From Okeania sp. SIO1I7 (GTDB taxonomy: Bacteria; Cyanobacteriota; Cyanobacteriia; Cyanobacteriales; Microcoleaceae), in NCBI GenBank assembly GCA_010672585.1, contig JAAHGF010000004.1:442873-506872 (forward strand): a stretch of 64,000 bases of DNA. Direction: 5' to 3'. Made by a program: the position numbers and the translations under genes. The notes beneath the pieces are model-generated. The model ran no database searches, was not told where the DNA came from, and saw only the letters and a program-made list of their open reading frames with translations. Shown piece after piece: positions 48,001-57,962 of this stretch; position 1 is the stretch's first letter, and each line of letters starts with the position of its first letter.

Positions 48001-51000
48001 TATTTAATCAAGCACTATTTCCCACAACAGGCTACCTAGAAATAGCAATAGCAGCAGGAAATCACCAATTAAAAACATCCGAGATAGTAATAGAAGACCT
48101 AACCATAACTAGAGGATGGATACTACCAACAGGAGAATTGACAAATGCCCAAACCATACTCACCCCAACAGACAACCAAAGCTATAAGTTTCAAATATTT
48201 TCTCAACAACCAGAACAACAAGAGTGGAGACTCCACACCACAGGAAAAATTAGAAAAGAGTCAACCCCCCCTACTCAAACAAAAATTGACCTAGAAAAAT
48301 ACAAGAACGAATGTAATCAAGCAATAGAAGTCAAACAACATTATCAAAAATCTCAAGAAGTAGGGATAGACTACGGGAATACCTTCCAAGGCATTCAAGA
48401 ATTGTGGTCAGGTTCAAACCAAGCATTAGGTTATATCAAACTCCCCGAAGAATTGATAACAGAAACAGGGGAGTATAATTTTCATCCAGCACTATTAGAT
48501 GCAGCCTTGCAAGTAATGTCTCATGCACTGCCAGAAACGGATAATGACAAAACTTATCTGCCAGTAGGAATAGAAGAATTCAGAGTATATAAGAATCCAG
48601 GGCTGAGTATATGGGCTTACGCATCAGTAATCAGTCACGAAGTGGAAACTCCAGAAAGTTTGACTACTATTATCACCATAGTAACCCCTTCAGGAGAAAT
48701 AATTGCCAACCTCAAAGGTTTACAACTCAAACTAGCAAAACAACAGACCCTACTGGGAGCAGAGACAGAATCAATAGAAAATTGGTTGTATGAAGTAGAG
48801 TGGAGAAACAAGGGTATTTTCGGTAAACTACTACCACCAGATTTCCTCATACCTCCTATAGAAATTAACCAAAAATTAACTCCAACTCTGACAGAATTAG
48901 TAACTCAGGTAGATAATGAAAAAAGTGCGTCTGCTCAAACAAGTTTAGAAGAATTAAGCAGAGATTATATAGTCCAAGCATTGCAGGAGATGGGTTGGTC
49001 ATATAAACCAACAGAAAGCTTTGCATTTGATGCAACTGCCCAAAAATTAGGTATAGTTCCTACCCATCGACCACTATTTAAGCGTTTGCTGCAAATATTA
49101 ACAGAGTCAGGGATACTCAAGTATAATCAGCAGCAGTGGGAAGTAGCACAAACCTTAGCTGAAGTCAAGCCCCGTGAAAAAATCAGCAGTTTACAGAATC
49201 AATATCCAGAAGAAACAGCAGCATTCACACTACTCGAACGTTGTGGTTCTAAACTAAGTGGGGTATTACGAGGAGCAATAGACCCAGTAGAGTTAGTCTT
49301 CCCCCAAGGAGATTTAACGACAGCAACTCAACTTTATGAAGAGTCAAAAGTAGCGAAAGTGATGAACACAATAGTAGAAAAATCCATCACCAAAGCTCTA
49401 GAAAAATTACCCAAAAGCCGAGGGGTCAGGTTGTTGGAAATAGGAGCGGGAACAGGAGGTACCACAAGCTATATTCTACCTCATCTAAATCCTCAGCAAA
49501 CCGAATATATATTCACGGATATAGGGGCATTATTTACAGCCAAAGCTCAAGAGAAATTCCGGGATTATAAGTTCATAAAGTATCAAACTTTAGACATAGA
49601 AGTAGACCCGAAAAGTCAAGGATTTGAGTCTAATCAATATGATGTAATTATTGCAGCTAATGTACTTCATGCAACTACAGATATGAAGCAGACATTATCT
49701 CATGTGCGAGAACTGTTAGCAGATGGGGGGATGTTGGTGTTATATGAAGCAACAGCTAAAAGCAAATGGCTAGATTTAATATTTGGGTTGTTAGAAGGAT
49801 GGTGGAAATTCAGTGATTATGAATTACGACTAGATTATCCTTTGTTGAGTAGAGAAAAATGGCATCATGTGTTGAGAGAAACGGGTTTTAGAGAAGTAGT
49901 TACGATGCCAGAAGTGGAGGGAATGGCAGAAACATTGTCAGAGCAAACGGTAATTGTAGCCAAAGCAAGTTCAACAACCTTAGAACAAACTCAGGAGAAA
50001 ACTAAAGGTTGGTTAATACTAGCAGACCAAAAGGGAATAGGTCAACAGTTAGCGAAAAAACTCAAGTCATTAGGAGAAGTTTGTACCTTAGTATATACAG
50101 GAGAAAAGTATCAACAGATAGCTACTGAAGAATTTACGATTAATCCCAACAACCTAGAAGAATTTGAGGAAGTAATCAAGACAGTAGCAGGGAAATCACC
50201 ATCATTATATGGAGTAGTACAATGTTGGACGACAGAAGCAGGAGTAGGTCAAGGGATTAATTCTCAGGAATTAGAAAAATTATCGCAGTTAGGTTGTGGC
50301 ACGACCTTATCATTAGTACAAGCATTGGTGAAAGCAGGGTTATCAACGGTACCGAGATTATGGTTGGTGACAGTAGGTGCTCAAGCTGTACCTTCAAAGA
50401 ATCCGGTAATACCAGGAGTAGCTCAATCTTCGGTGTGGGGAATGGGAAAGGCAATTAGTTTAGAACACCCAGAATTAAACTGTACTCGTATAGATTTAGA
50501 CCCACAGGAAAGTAGAGAGGATCAAGGAGATGCACTATTTAATGAAATTTGGTCAGAGGATGGCGAAGACCAGGTAGCAAGGCGTGGAGATGGTCGTTAT
50601 GTAGCTCGATTGGTGGCCAGTCGTCATCAGCAACCAGTGGCACAACATACGACTCAAAAGCCTTTAAGTTTCCGTTCGGAGGCTAGCTATTTGATTACAG
50701 GAGGTATGGCAGGTTTGGGTTTACTGGTAGCTAGTTGGATGGTGTCTAAGGGTGCTCAACATTTAGTCTTGTTAGGACGCCGTTCACCGGATGATGCTAC
50801 GAGAAAAAAAATAACAGAGTTGGAGATGGCAGGAGCAGAAGTGATAGTGGAAAAGGCCGATGTGTCTGATTGGGAATCGATGAGAGGTGTGTGGCAGAGG
50901 ATTGAGGAATCAAACCGACCATTAGCAGGAGTGATTCATTCAGCAGGAATGTTATCAGATGGAGTGCTACAAAACCAGAGTTGGTCTAGTTTTGAGCAGG

Positions 51001-51872
51001 TGATGGCACCGAAAGTACAAGGTGGTTGGCACTTGCATCAATTGACTCAAAATCAATCATTGGACTTTTTTGTGCTGTTTTCTTCGGCAGCATCTCTGTT
51101 TGGTTCACCAGGTCAGGGAAATCATTCAGCAGCGAATGCTTTCCTTGATGGTTTGGCCAATTATCGTCGTGTTCAGGGTTTGCCGGGATTGAGCATTCAT
51201 TGGGGTGCTGTTTCTCAAGTGGGAGAAGCAGCAGAGCGAGGTGCAGATATGAGGGCAAGTAAGCAGGGGATGGGTGTAATATCTCCGAGTCAGGTATTGG
51301 AGTCTTTAGAACTATTGATCAGTGGTTCGGATGTGGAAGTAGGGGTGGTCCCTATTGAGTGGTCAGGGTGGCAGGAGAAATTGGCACAATGGCCGTTTTT
51401 GGCGGATTGGCAGGAAACTATACTGGAGGTTGCAGAACCATCGAAGTCAGATTTTCTGTTAAAGTTAGAGGCCGCAGTACTCAGTGAGCGTCGCTCGTTA
51501 TTAGTGGCTCATGTGCGTCGTCAGGTAGCTCAAGTATTGGGAATTAATCATCCTGAATCAATTGCCTTGGAAACAGGGTTTTTTGACTTGGGTATGGATT
51601 CTTTGACTTCTGTGGATTTGAGGAATAAGTTGCAAAGTAGCTTGAAGTGTTCACTTTCATCTTCTCTAGCTTTTAATTATTCTACAATTAATAAGCTGGT
51701 AGATTACTTAGCTGAACAATTAAACTTAATAGATGCTAAAGAAGATACTGAGTTGCGATCGCCTGACTTATCTGAAGAAAATTCATCCGAGTTATCAGAG
51801 GCAAGTCCACTCACAGAAGAATTAGAAGCATCAGTTCTTCAAGCAATTGAGAAATTAGAAAAATTAATCTAA
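45081..51872 (+). CDS. type I polyketide synthase module KS-AT-DH-cMT-KR-ACP
   Basis: About 2263 residues from ATG 45081, chosen over an upstream TTG at 45069. KS (about 10-430; [12 protein letters not shown] Cys near 178, ESHGTGTPLGDP, SNIGHLEGAAG); AT (about 570-910; [19 protein letters not shown], which predicts malonyl-CoA); DH (about 940-1220; KDHRVFNQALFPTTGYLE, catalytic Asp in FHPALLDAALQVM); cMT (LLEIGAGTGGTTSYILPHL near 1451); KR (TGGMAGLG near 1870); ACP (FFDLGMDSLTSVDLRNKL near 2170). No ER, so one alpha-methyl-alpha,beta-unsaturated extension is predicted. No loading domain precedes the KS. The acidic C-terminal tail (ELEASVLQAIEKLEKLI) looks like a docking helix. First of four collinear assembly genes. 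Confidence 0.93.
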   Translation: MKEQKKSGLTAIIGISCRFPGADDYNQFWKNMEVGVNSISEIPSQRWEVEKHYSPVPNKPNKTISKWGGLVEGIDEFDAYLFNISPREAEKVDPQHRIMLELSWSCIEDAGYSPSQLSGKNVGVFMGACNYDSILLMNRNQDNVEGHSGTGTWTCMIPNRISSFFNLHGPSIPIDTACSSSLVAIHYALKSLKESECEMALVGGISVLFTSTTYIQMSQLGMLSPTGQCRTFSSDADGYVRGEGAGVVLLKPLAKAIEDGDRIYGVIQGSAVNHGGKARTITSPNVYAQAQVIRAAYTKANISPDTVSYIESHGTGTPLGDPIEINALKRAYRQLYQQYGVEKTEKPYCGIGAVKSNIGHLEGAAGIAGLIKVLLAMKYKKLPKIVNFKELNPRISFKDTPFYLIEETQEWKRLKNESGEEIPRRAGLSSFGIGGVNAHIVLEEPLEEEIKIQKRVLIGEASSEFKTHSRKSKVKSDSLDRPQEILTLSAQTEKAVRELAKKYQTYLQSKTEASLQDICFSASRGRTHFAERLAIVAESNSDLEQKLADFLEDNETNGVVIRGKAQNQEKDIAFLFTGQGSQYIDMGRQLYETQPTFHKIIDQCNEILKKYLEIPLLEVIYPKEAQKSSTSLIDQTAYTQPALFAIEYALGKLWESWGIKPSVVMGHSVGEYVAACIAGVFSLEDGLKLIAIRGRLMQQLPSGGEMVSVMASESLVTEAIKEYNSQVTIAAVNGPESIVISGESKAIGNICNKLESDGIKTKQLQVSHAFHSPLMEPILTEFEEVAKHVSYNEPKIPLISNVTGKEVGAEITTAEYWVGHVRQPVRFAQSMKTLEEQGDETFLEIGPKPILLGMGRQCVTEDIGEWLPSLRPGVDEWQQMLSSLGKLYVKGVKIDWSGFDSDYSRQKVALPTYPFQRERYWVETNNNFCPQQQFSQGENLHPLLGQKLNCASEQQIFASQIAENSPNYLKDHRVFNQALFPTTGYLEIAIAAGNHQLKTSEIVIEDLTITRGWILPTGELTNAQTILTPTDNQSYKFQIFSQQPEQQEWRLHTTGKIRKESTPPTQTKIDLEKYKNECNQAIEVKQHYQKSQEVGIDYGNTFQGIQELWSGSNQALGYIKLPEELITETGEYNFHPALLDAALQVMSHALPETDNDKTYLPVGIEEFRVYKNPGLSIWAYASVISHEVETPESLTTIITIVTPSGEIIANLKGLQLKLAKQQTLLGAETESIENWLYEVEWRNKGIFGKLLPPDFLIPPIEINQKLTPTLTELVTQVDNEKSASAQTSLEELSRDYIVQALQEMGWSYKPTESFAFDATAQKLGIVPTHRPLFKRLLQILTESGILKYNQQQWEVAQTLAEVKPREKISSLQNQYPEETAAFTLLERCGSKLSGVLRGAIDPVELVFPQGDLTTATQLYEESKVAKVMNTIVEKSITKALEKLPKSRGVRLLEIGAGTGGTTSYILPHLNPQQTEYIFTDIGALFTAKAQEKFRDYKFIKYQTLDIEVDPKSQGFESNQYDVIIAANVLHATTDMKQTLSHVRELLADGGMLVLYEATAKSKWLDLIFGLLEGWWKFSDYELRLDYPLLSREKWHHVLRETGFREVVTMPEVEGMAETLSEQTVIVAKASSTTLEQTQEKTKGWLILADQKGIGQQLAKKLKSLGEVCTLVYTGEKYQQIATEEFTINPNNLEEFEEVIKTVAGKSPSLYGVVQCWTTEAGVGQGINSQELEKLSQLGCGTTLSLVQALVKAGLSTVPRLWLVTVGAQAVPSKNPVIPGVAQSSVWGMGKAISLEHPELNCTRIDLDPQESREDQGDALFNEIWSEDGEDQVARRGDGRYVARLVASRHQQPVAQHTTQKPLSFRSEASYLITGGMAGLGLLVASWMVSKGAQHLVLLGRRSPDDATRKKITELEMAGAEVIVEKADVSDWESMRGVWQRIEESNRPLAGVIHSAGMLSDGVLQNQSWSSFEQVMAPKVQGGWHLHQLTQNQSLDFFVLFSSAASLFGSPGQGNHSAANAFLDGLANYRRVQGLPGLSIHWGAVSQVGEAAERGADMRASKQGMGVISPSQVLESLELLISGSDVEVGVVPIEWSGWQEKLAQWPFLADWQETILEVAEPSKSDFLLKLEAAVLSERRSLLVAHVRRQVAQVLGINHPESIALETGFFDLGMDSLTSVDLRNKLQSSLKCSLSSSLAFNYSTINKLVDYLAEQLNLIDAKEDTELRSPDLSEENSSELSEASPLTEELEASVLQAIEKLEKLI

Positions 51873-51956
51873 AGCATTTTTAAACACGAAAACTAAACGC
51901 TCTAACACAACTAATTACTAATTCAAGAACGACAACTCTATCCTAATCAAGACAAA

Positions 51957-54900
51957 ATGAATCGAAAAGAAACACAAGAAAAACAACAATTACATTCTAC
52001 TGTAGATTTAGAAAGGGCGCTTAAAGCTCTCAACAAAGCATACTCCAAACTAGAAAAATACGAAAATCAAAGCAAGGAACCAATCGCTATCATTGGTATG
52101 GGTTGTCGTTTGCCTGGAGGTGCATCTACTCCTGAAGCCTTCTGGGAACTTTTACAAAATGGAGTAGATACTATTACTGAAGTGCCACCAGACCGATGGC
52201 CTATTAGTAAATATTATGACTCTGACCCTACAACTCCCGGTAAAATCTATACTCGTTATGGAGCCTTTGTTGAGCAAATACAGGAGTTTGATGCTAGTTT
52301 TTTTGGTATTTCTCCTAAAGAAGCAATTCATCTAGACCCTCAACAGCGATTACTTCTAGAAGTTACTTGGGAAGCCTTAGAGCATTCTGCTACAAATCCA
52401 CAAAAACTGATGGAAACTCAAACAGGCGTATTTATTGGTATTAGTAGCAACGACTATTTTCAAAATATATTAAGTCAAGGTATTGAAAAAATTGATGCTT
52501 ACTCAGGTTTAGGTAATGGCAACAGTATAGCATCAGGGCGAATATCTTATATTCTCGGGCTTAAAGGTCCTAGTTTAGCAGTAGATACAGCTTGCTCTTC
52601 TTCTTTAATAAGTACTCATTTAGCTTGTTCAAGTCTGAGGAATCGAGAGTGCAACTTGGCTTTAGCAGGAGGGGTACATCTATTAATGTCTCCAGAGATC
52701 ACAATCAACTATTGTAAAGCAAAAATGTTGTCAGCGGATGGTCGTTGTAAGACTTTTGATGCTACGGCAGATGGATTTGGCCGTGGTGAAGGTTGTGGTA
52801 TGATTGTCCTCAAACGTTTGTCGGATGCGCTCTCAGACAAAGATAATATCCTAGCAGTGATTCGGGGTAGTGCAACCAACCAAGATGGAAATAGTAGTGG
52901 ATTAACAGTTCCTAATGGTTCATCTCAACAAGCATTGATTCGTCAAGCTTTGGAAAATGGAAGAGTAGAACCAGCTAGTGTGAGTTATCTAGAGGCTCAT
53001 GGTACAGGCACATCTTTGGGAGATCCCATTGAAGTGGAAGCAATGGGAGAAGTATTTGAAGCAACTCATTCTCAACAAAAACCTTTAATTATTGGTTCAG
53101 TCAAAACTAATATTGGTCACTTGGAGTCAGCAGCAGGAATTGCTGGTTTAATCAAAGTGGTATTACAACTGCAAAATCGACAAATTGCACCATCCCTACA
53201 TTTTAATCAGCCGAATCCTTATATAAATTGGGATCAGTTACCAGTACAAGTATCAGCCAAGATACAGCCTTGGCAGGTAAATAATCAAAGTCGTATCGCA
53301 GGTATCAGTTCTTTTAGTATAGGTGGCACCAATGCTCATATTGTTTTAGAAGAAGCACTCTCTCAAGTCAAAAGTGAGAATGTTGTTGAACGTCCAATTC
53401 ATATATTAACTCTGTCAGCCAAAACAGAAAAGGCTCTTGCTGATTTGGTCAATGCTTATCAGAGTTATTTAGAAAATGATAATGACTTAGGGGATATTTG
53501 CTACACAGCCAACATTGGGAGAGCAGAATTTGCTCATAGATTAGCTCTGATTACTTCTGAGAAAAAAGATTTAGTAGAGAAACTAAAACAATACAAACAG
53601 GGAGAGAATTTTACTGGCATCTGTTCAGGACGACTAACGAACAAAACTACGACTAAAATAGCCTTTATGTTCACTGGGCAGGGGTCTCAGTATGTAGATA
53701 TGGGACGACAATTATACGAGACTCAACCCACATTTCAGAAAATTCTAGACCAATGCAATGAAATACTGAAAGAATATTTAGAAGTACCTCTATTAGAAGT
53801 TATATACCCTAAAGATGCACAAAAGTCAAGTTCTGATTTATTAGACCAAACAGCTTATACTCAACCAGCTTTGTTTGCCATAGAATACGCCCTAACTAAA
53901 TTATGGTATTCATGGGGAATTAAGCCTAGTGTGGTCATGGGTCACAGTGTAGGAGAATATGTCGCAGCTTGTGTGGCAGGAGTATTCAGTCTGGAGGATG
54001 GTCTCAAACTAATAGCCATGCGGGGCAAGTTGATGCAACAGTTACCCTCCGGTGGTGAAATGGTATCTGTAATGGCATCAGAATCTCAGGTAACAGAGGC
54101 CATAGGCGAGTATAGTTCAAAGGTGACAATAGCAGCGATAAATGGACCTGAAAGTACCGTGATTTCAGGTGAAACAGAAGCAGTGGCAACCATTTGTAGT
54201 AAGTTAGAAGCAATGGGAGTTAAGACCAAGCAGCTACAAGTTTCCCATGCCTTCCATTCCCCATTAATGGAACCAATGTTAGCAGAATTTGAAACAGTAG
54301 CCAAAGAAATCACCTATAATAAACCGACAATACCACTAATATCAAATGTGACAGGAGAAAAAGTAGGTGGGGAAATAACCAATGCGGAATATTGGGTAAC
54401 TCATGTACGTCAACCAGTAAAATTTGCTCAGAGTATGAAAACTCTAGAGTCGGAAGGATATGAAACCTACCTAGAAATAGGACCGAAACCAATATTGTTG
54501 GGAATGGGAAGGCAATGTGTAAAAGAAGGAGTGGGAGAATGGTTGCCATCATTGCGTCCAGGAGTAGATGAATGGCAGCAAATGTTGGACAGCTTAGGAA
54601 AATTGTATGTAAAAGGAGCCAAAGTAGACTGGTTAGGGTTTGATTCAGATTATGCTCGTCAGAAAGTAGTGTTGCCGACTTATCCATTCCAGAGGGAAAG
54701 ATATTGGATAGAAACTTCTGAAAAAATGGGGGTTATTGGGTCGGAAAATGGTAGCTCCCAGATTTTGAGTTTACTTGAAGGATCAGAAATAGAGACATTA
54801 GCTCAAGAACTTGAAAGAGTAGGAAATCTTTCCCCTAGTGAAGTTAAGTTACTGCCTAAACTACTGGAACTGCTAGTTAAACAGCATCAGCAGCAACTGA

Positions 54901-57900
54901 CAGGAGCGAGTATTAAAGATTGGCTTTACTCAGTTGAATGGAAAGTTAAGGCACGCTTTGGTAGACGACTGCCAAAGGAGAATTTGTTAACAGCTACGGA
55001 AGTAGAGCAGCGGTTAGACCAAATGATCGCAGAACTTGTGAATACGGCTTCTATAGAAAATAATAGCTTTAGGGAAATTTCTAACATTTTCCAAGAACTA
55101 AGTAGGGAGTATATAGTACAAGCATTGATTGATTTAGGATGGGAATATAAGGTAGACGAGTGCTTCTCTACTGATACTGCTTGCCAACAGCTAGGCATAG
55201 TTCCCAGCTATAAAAAACTCTTCAACCAAATGCTACGAATAATAGCTGAAACTGGAGTTTTACAGTCAAGTGCGCAGCAGTGGCAAGTGCTACAAGGGTT
55301 AGGGGAAGTCAAACCTGCTCAAAGAAATCAAGCTCTAATGACTCAATATCCTGATTTCTTAACGGAATTAACTCTACTGAATCTTTGTGGAACTAAACTA
55401 AGTGAGGTATTGCTCGGTAGGCAAGACCCATTAGAATTGATTTTCCCAGAAGGAGATTTAACCAATGCCACGAAATTGTATCAAGAATCGACTGTAGCTA
55501 AGGTGATGAACGCTATAGTGCAACAGGTGATAATTGAGGCCAATGAGAGGTTGCCTAAACATCAAGGCATACGCTTACTAGAAATTGGAGGTGGTACGGG
55601 TGGAACAACAAGTTCTGTTCTACCACATTTGAATCCAGATAGTACAGAATATGTGTTTACGGATATTGGGACACTATTTATCAGCAAGGCACAAGAAAAA
55701 TTTCGCGATCGCCCGTTTGTGCGCTATCAACAACTGGATATAGAAGTAGACCCATTAAATCAAGGATTTGAGTACGAACAGCAGGATATAATTATTGCAG
55801 CCAACGTACTCCATGCGACTAAGGATTTACGTCAAACCTTACAAAATGTGCGAAAATTGTTAGCTCCTGGAGGAATTTTGGTGTTATGGGAAGTAACTGC
55901 TCCTCAAGAATTGCTAGATTTAACATTCGGATTATTAGAAGGATGGTGGAGATTCCAGGATTATGAATTACGCCCAGACTATCCTCTTTTAAGTCGAGAA
56001 AAATGGAAACAATTGCTCGGTGAAGTTGGTTTTACTGATGTAGTTAGTTTGCCAGATATTGAGGGTCTTCCCGAAGTTTTATCTCAACAAACAGTGTTTG
56101 TTGCTGAAGCAGATAGGAAAAGTTTAAAACTAACATCATCAGAAAGCCAGAATTGGTTGGTACTAGCAGACAAAGAAGGAATTGCTAAACAAGTAGCTAC
56201 CAAACTCCACTCAGAGGGAGATATTTGTACTTTAGTGTTTGCTGGAGAAAAATATCAACAGATAGCTCCGACAGAATTTATCATTAATCCTGAAAATCAA
56301 GATGATTTCTATCAACTGATAACAACGATAACAACCAAAACTCCATTGTTTCATGGAGTTGTGCAATGTTGGACAACAGATGCAGGATTGAAGGAGTCTA
56401 TAAGCTCCCAAGAATTAGAAAATTTATCTATATTTGGGTGTGGTACTACCCTGTATTTAGTGCAGGCTTTAGTTAAAGCAGAGTTATCTAAATTACCTCG
56501 GTTATGGTTGGTGACTTCTGGTGCTCAACCAGTACCGTCAAATCATCCGACAATATCAGAAATAACTCAGTCTACACTTTGGGGAATGGGAAAAGTAATT
56601 AGCTTAGAACACCCAGAATTAAACTGTACTCGTATAGATTTAGACCCAGACACCGCTATAGAAGACAGAGCTAATGCACTATTTAGTGAAATATGGTCGG
56701 AGGATAAGGAAGACCAGGTAGCATGGCGTGGAGATGATCGTTATGTGTCGCGATTGGTATCTAGTAATCACCAGCAATTAGTTGCTACAACTCAGAAACC
56801 TTTAAGTTTCCGCTCGGATGCTAGCTACGTGATTACAGGAGGTTTGGGAGGTTTGGGTTTATTGGTAGCTCGTTGGATGGTGGATAAAGGAGCCAAGCAT
56901 TTAGTCTTAGTTACAAGACGCGAACCGGATGATACTGCCAGTCAAAAACTCACAGAACTAGAAATGGCAGGAGCAGAAGTAGTTGTAGAAAAAGCAGATG
57001 TGTCATCATTGGCAGCAATGACAGAGGTGTTAAACAGGATTGAGAACTCAAACCAACCATTAGCAGGAGTGATTCATTCTGCGGGTATGTTATCAGATGG
57101 AGTGCTACAAAACCAGAGTTGGTCTAGTTTTGAGCAGGTGATGGCACCGAAAGTGAAAGGTGGTTGGAATTTGCATCAATTGACTCAAAATCAACCATTG
57201 GACTTCTTTGTACTATTTTCTTCGGCAGCATCTCTATTAGGTTCCCCTGGTCAGGGAAATCATTCAGCAGCGAATGCTTTCCTTGATGGTTTAGCACATT
57301 ATCGTAGTGTTCAGGGTTTGCCGGGATTGAGTATTCATTGGGGTGCTGTTTCTCAAGTGGGAGAGGCAGCAGAACGAGGTGCAGATGTGAGGGCAAGTAA
57401 GCAGGGAATGGGTACAATCTCGCCCGAGAAGGTGTTAGAGTGCCTGGAATTACTGATGAGTGGCTCTGATGTAGAAGTAGGGGTCGTACCTATTGAGTGG
57501 TCACAGTGGCAGGAAAGAGTAGCACAGTGGCCTTTCTTGGCAAATTGGCAGGAAAGGACGACTTCAATAACTACAGATCAAACTCAAGATGACACCTTAT
57601 TGGAAAAACTAAAATATTCTCCTCAGAGCGATCGCAAAAATATCTTAATTGCTCATATTCAAAATCAAGCTGCTCGGGTTCTGGGAATAACTGATAATCA
57701 GATAGATTTACAAATACCTTTAAATGAAATAGGACTAGATTCTCTAATGGCATTAGAACTAAGGAATCGAATTTTAAATGATTTACAGGTCGATATTCCT
57801 ATTACCAGTTTTATGGAAGGAATAACCATTACTGCTCTCTCAAATCAACTCAATCAACAACTGACTCAAAGCTATCAAGAACCAGCTATTGAGTTAGACG

Positions 57901-57962
57901 AGCAGGAACAAGTAGAACCTAATAATATTGAAAATAGTAACTGGATAGAGGTGGAACTATGA
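51957..57962 (+). CDS. type I polyketide synthase module KS-AT-cMT-KR-ACP
   Basis: 2001 residues. An N-terminal docking coiled coil ([19 protein letters not shown]) precedes KS (about 42-470; [12 protein letters not shown] Cys near 214), AT (about 570-905; [19 protein letters not shown]), a linker with [20 protein letters not shown], cMT ([19 protein letters not shown] near 1207), KR (TGGLGGLG near 1625) and ACP ([18 protein letters not shown], serine near 1928). No DH, so an alpha-methyl-beta-hydroxy extension is predicted. AT, cMT and KR are close relatives of the first PKS. The acidic C-terminus ends in [13 protein letters not shown], a likely docking peptide for the next protein. Its stop overlaps the next ATG by 4 bp. 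Confidence 0.93.
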   Translation: MNRKETQEKQQLHSTVDLERALKALNKAYSKLEKYENQSKEPIAIIGMGCRLPGGASTPEAFWELLQNGVDTITEVPPDRWPISKYYDSDPTTPGKIYTRYGAFVEQIQEFDASFFGISPKEAIHLDPQQRLLLEVTWEALEHSATNPQKLMETQTGVFIGISSNDYFQNILSQGIEKIDAYSGLGNGNSIASGRISYILGLKGPSLAVDTACSSSLISTHLACSSLRNRECNLALAGGVHLLMSPEITINYCKAKMLSADGRCKTFDATADGFGRGEGCGMIVLKRLSDALSDKDNILAVIRGSATNQDGNSSGLTVPNGSSQQALIRQALENGRVEPASVSYLEAHGTGTSLGDPIEVEAMGEVFEATHSQQKPLIIGSVKTNIGHLESAAGIAGLIKVVLQLQNRQIAPSLHFNQPNPYINWDQLPVQVSAKIQPWQVNNQSRIAGISSFSIGGTNAHIVLEEALSQVKSENVVERPIHILTLSAKTEKALADLVNAYQSYLENDNDLGDICYTANIGRAEFAHRLALITSEKKDLVEKLKQYKQGENFTGICSGRLTNKTTTKIAFMFTGQGSQYVDMGRQLYETQPTFQKILDQCNEILKEYLEVPLLEVIYPKDAQKSSSDLLDQTAYTQPALFAIEYALTKLWYSWGIKPSVVMGHSVGEYVAACVAGVFSLEDGLKLIAMRGKLMQQLPSGGEMVSVMASESQVTEAIGEYSSKVTIAAINGPESTVISGETEAVATICSKLEAMGVKTKQLQVSHAFHSPLMEPMLAEFETVAKEITYNKPTIPLISNVTGEKVGGEITNAEYWVTHVRQPVKFAQSMKTLESEGYETYLEIGPKPILLGMGRQCVKEGVGEWLPSLRPGVDEWQQMLDSLGKLYVKGAKVDWLGFDSDYARQKVVLPTYPFQRERYWIETSEKMGVIGSENGSSQILSLLEGSEIETLAQELERVGNLSPSEVKLLPKLLELLVKQHQQQLTGASIKDWLYSVEWKVKARFGRRLPKENLLTATEVEQRLDQMIAELVNTASIENNSFREISNIFQELSREYIVQALIDLGWEYKVDECFSTDTACQQLGIVPSYKKLFNQMLRIIAETGVLQSSAQQWQVLQGLGEVKPAQRNQALMTQYPDFLTELTLLNLCGTKLSEVLLGRQDPLELIFPEGDLTNATKLYQESTVAKVMNAIVQQVIIEANERLPKHQGIRLLEIGGGTGGTTSSVLPHLNPDSTEYVFTDIGTLFISKAQEKFRDRPFVRYQQLDIEVDPLNQGFEYEQQDIIIAANVLHATKDLRQTLQNVRKLLAPGGILVLWEVTAPQELLDLTFGLLEGWWRFQDYELRPDYPLLSREKWKQLLGEVGFTDVVSLPDIEGLPEVLSQQTVFVAEADRKSLKLTSSESQNWLVLADKEGIAKQVATKLHSEGDICTLVFAGEKYQQIAPTEFIINPENQDDFYQLITTITTKTPLFHGVVQCWTTDAGLKESISSQELENLSIFGCGTTLYLVQALVKAELSKLPRLWLVTSGAQPVPSNHPTISEITQSTLWGMGKVISLEHPELNCTRIDLDPDTAIEDRANALFSEIWSEDKEDQVAWRGDDRYVSRLVSSNHQQLVATTQKPLSFRSDASYVITGGLGGLGLLVARWMVDKGAKHLVLVTRREPDDTASQKLTELEMAGAEVVVEKADVSSLAAMTEVLNRIENSNQPLAGVIHSAGMLSDGVLQNQSWSSFEQVMAPKVKGGWNLHQLTQNQPLDFFVLFSSAASLLGSPGQGNHSAANAFLDGLAHYRSVQGLPGLSIHWGAVSQVGEAAERGADVRASKQGMGTISPEKVLECLELLMSGSDVEVGVVPIEWSQWQERVAQWPFLANWQERTTSITTDQTQDDTLLEKLKYSPQSDRKNILIAHIQNQAARVLGITDNQIDLQIPLNEIGLDSLMALELRNRILNDLQVDIPITSFMEGITITALSNQLNQQLTQSYQEPAIELDEQEQVEPNNIENSNWIEVEL

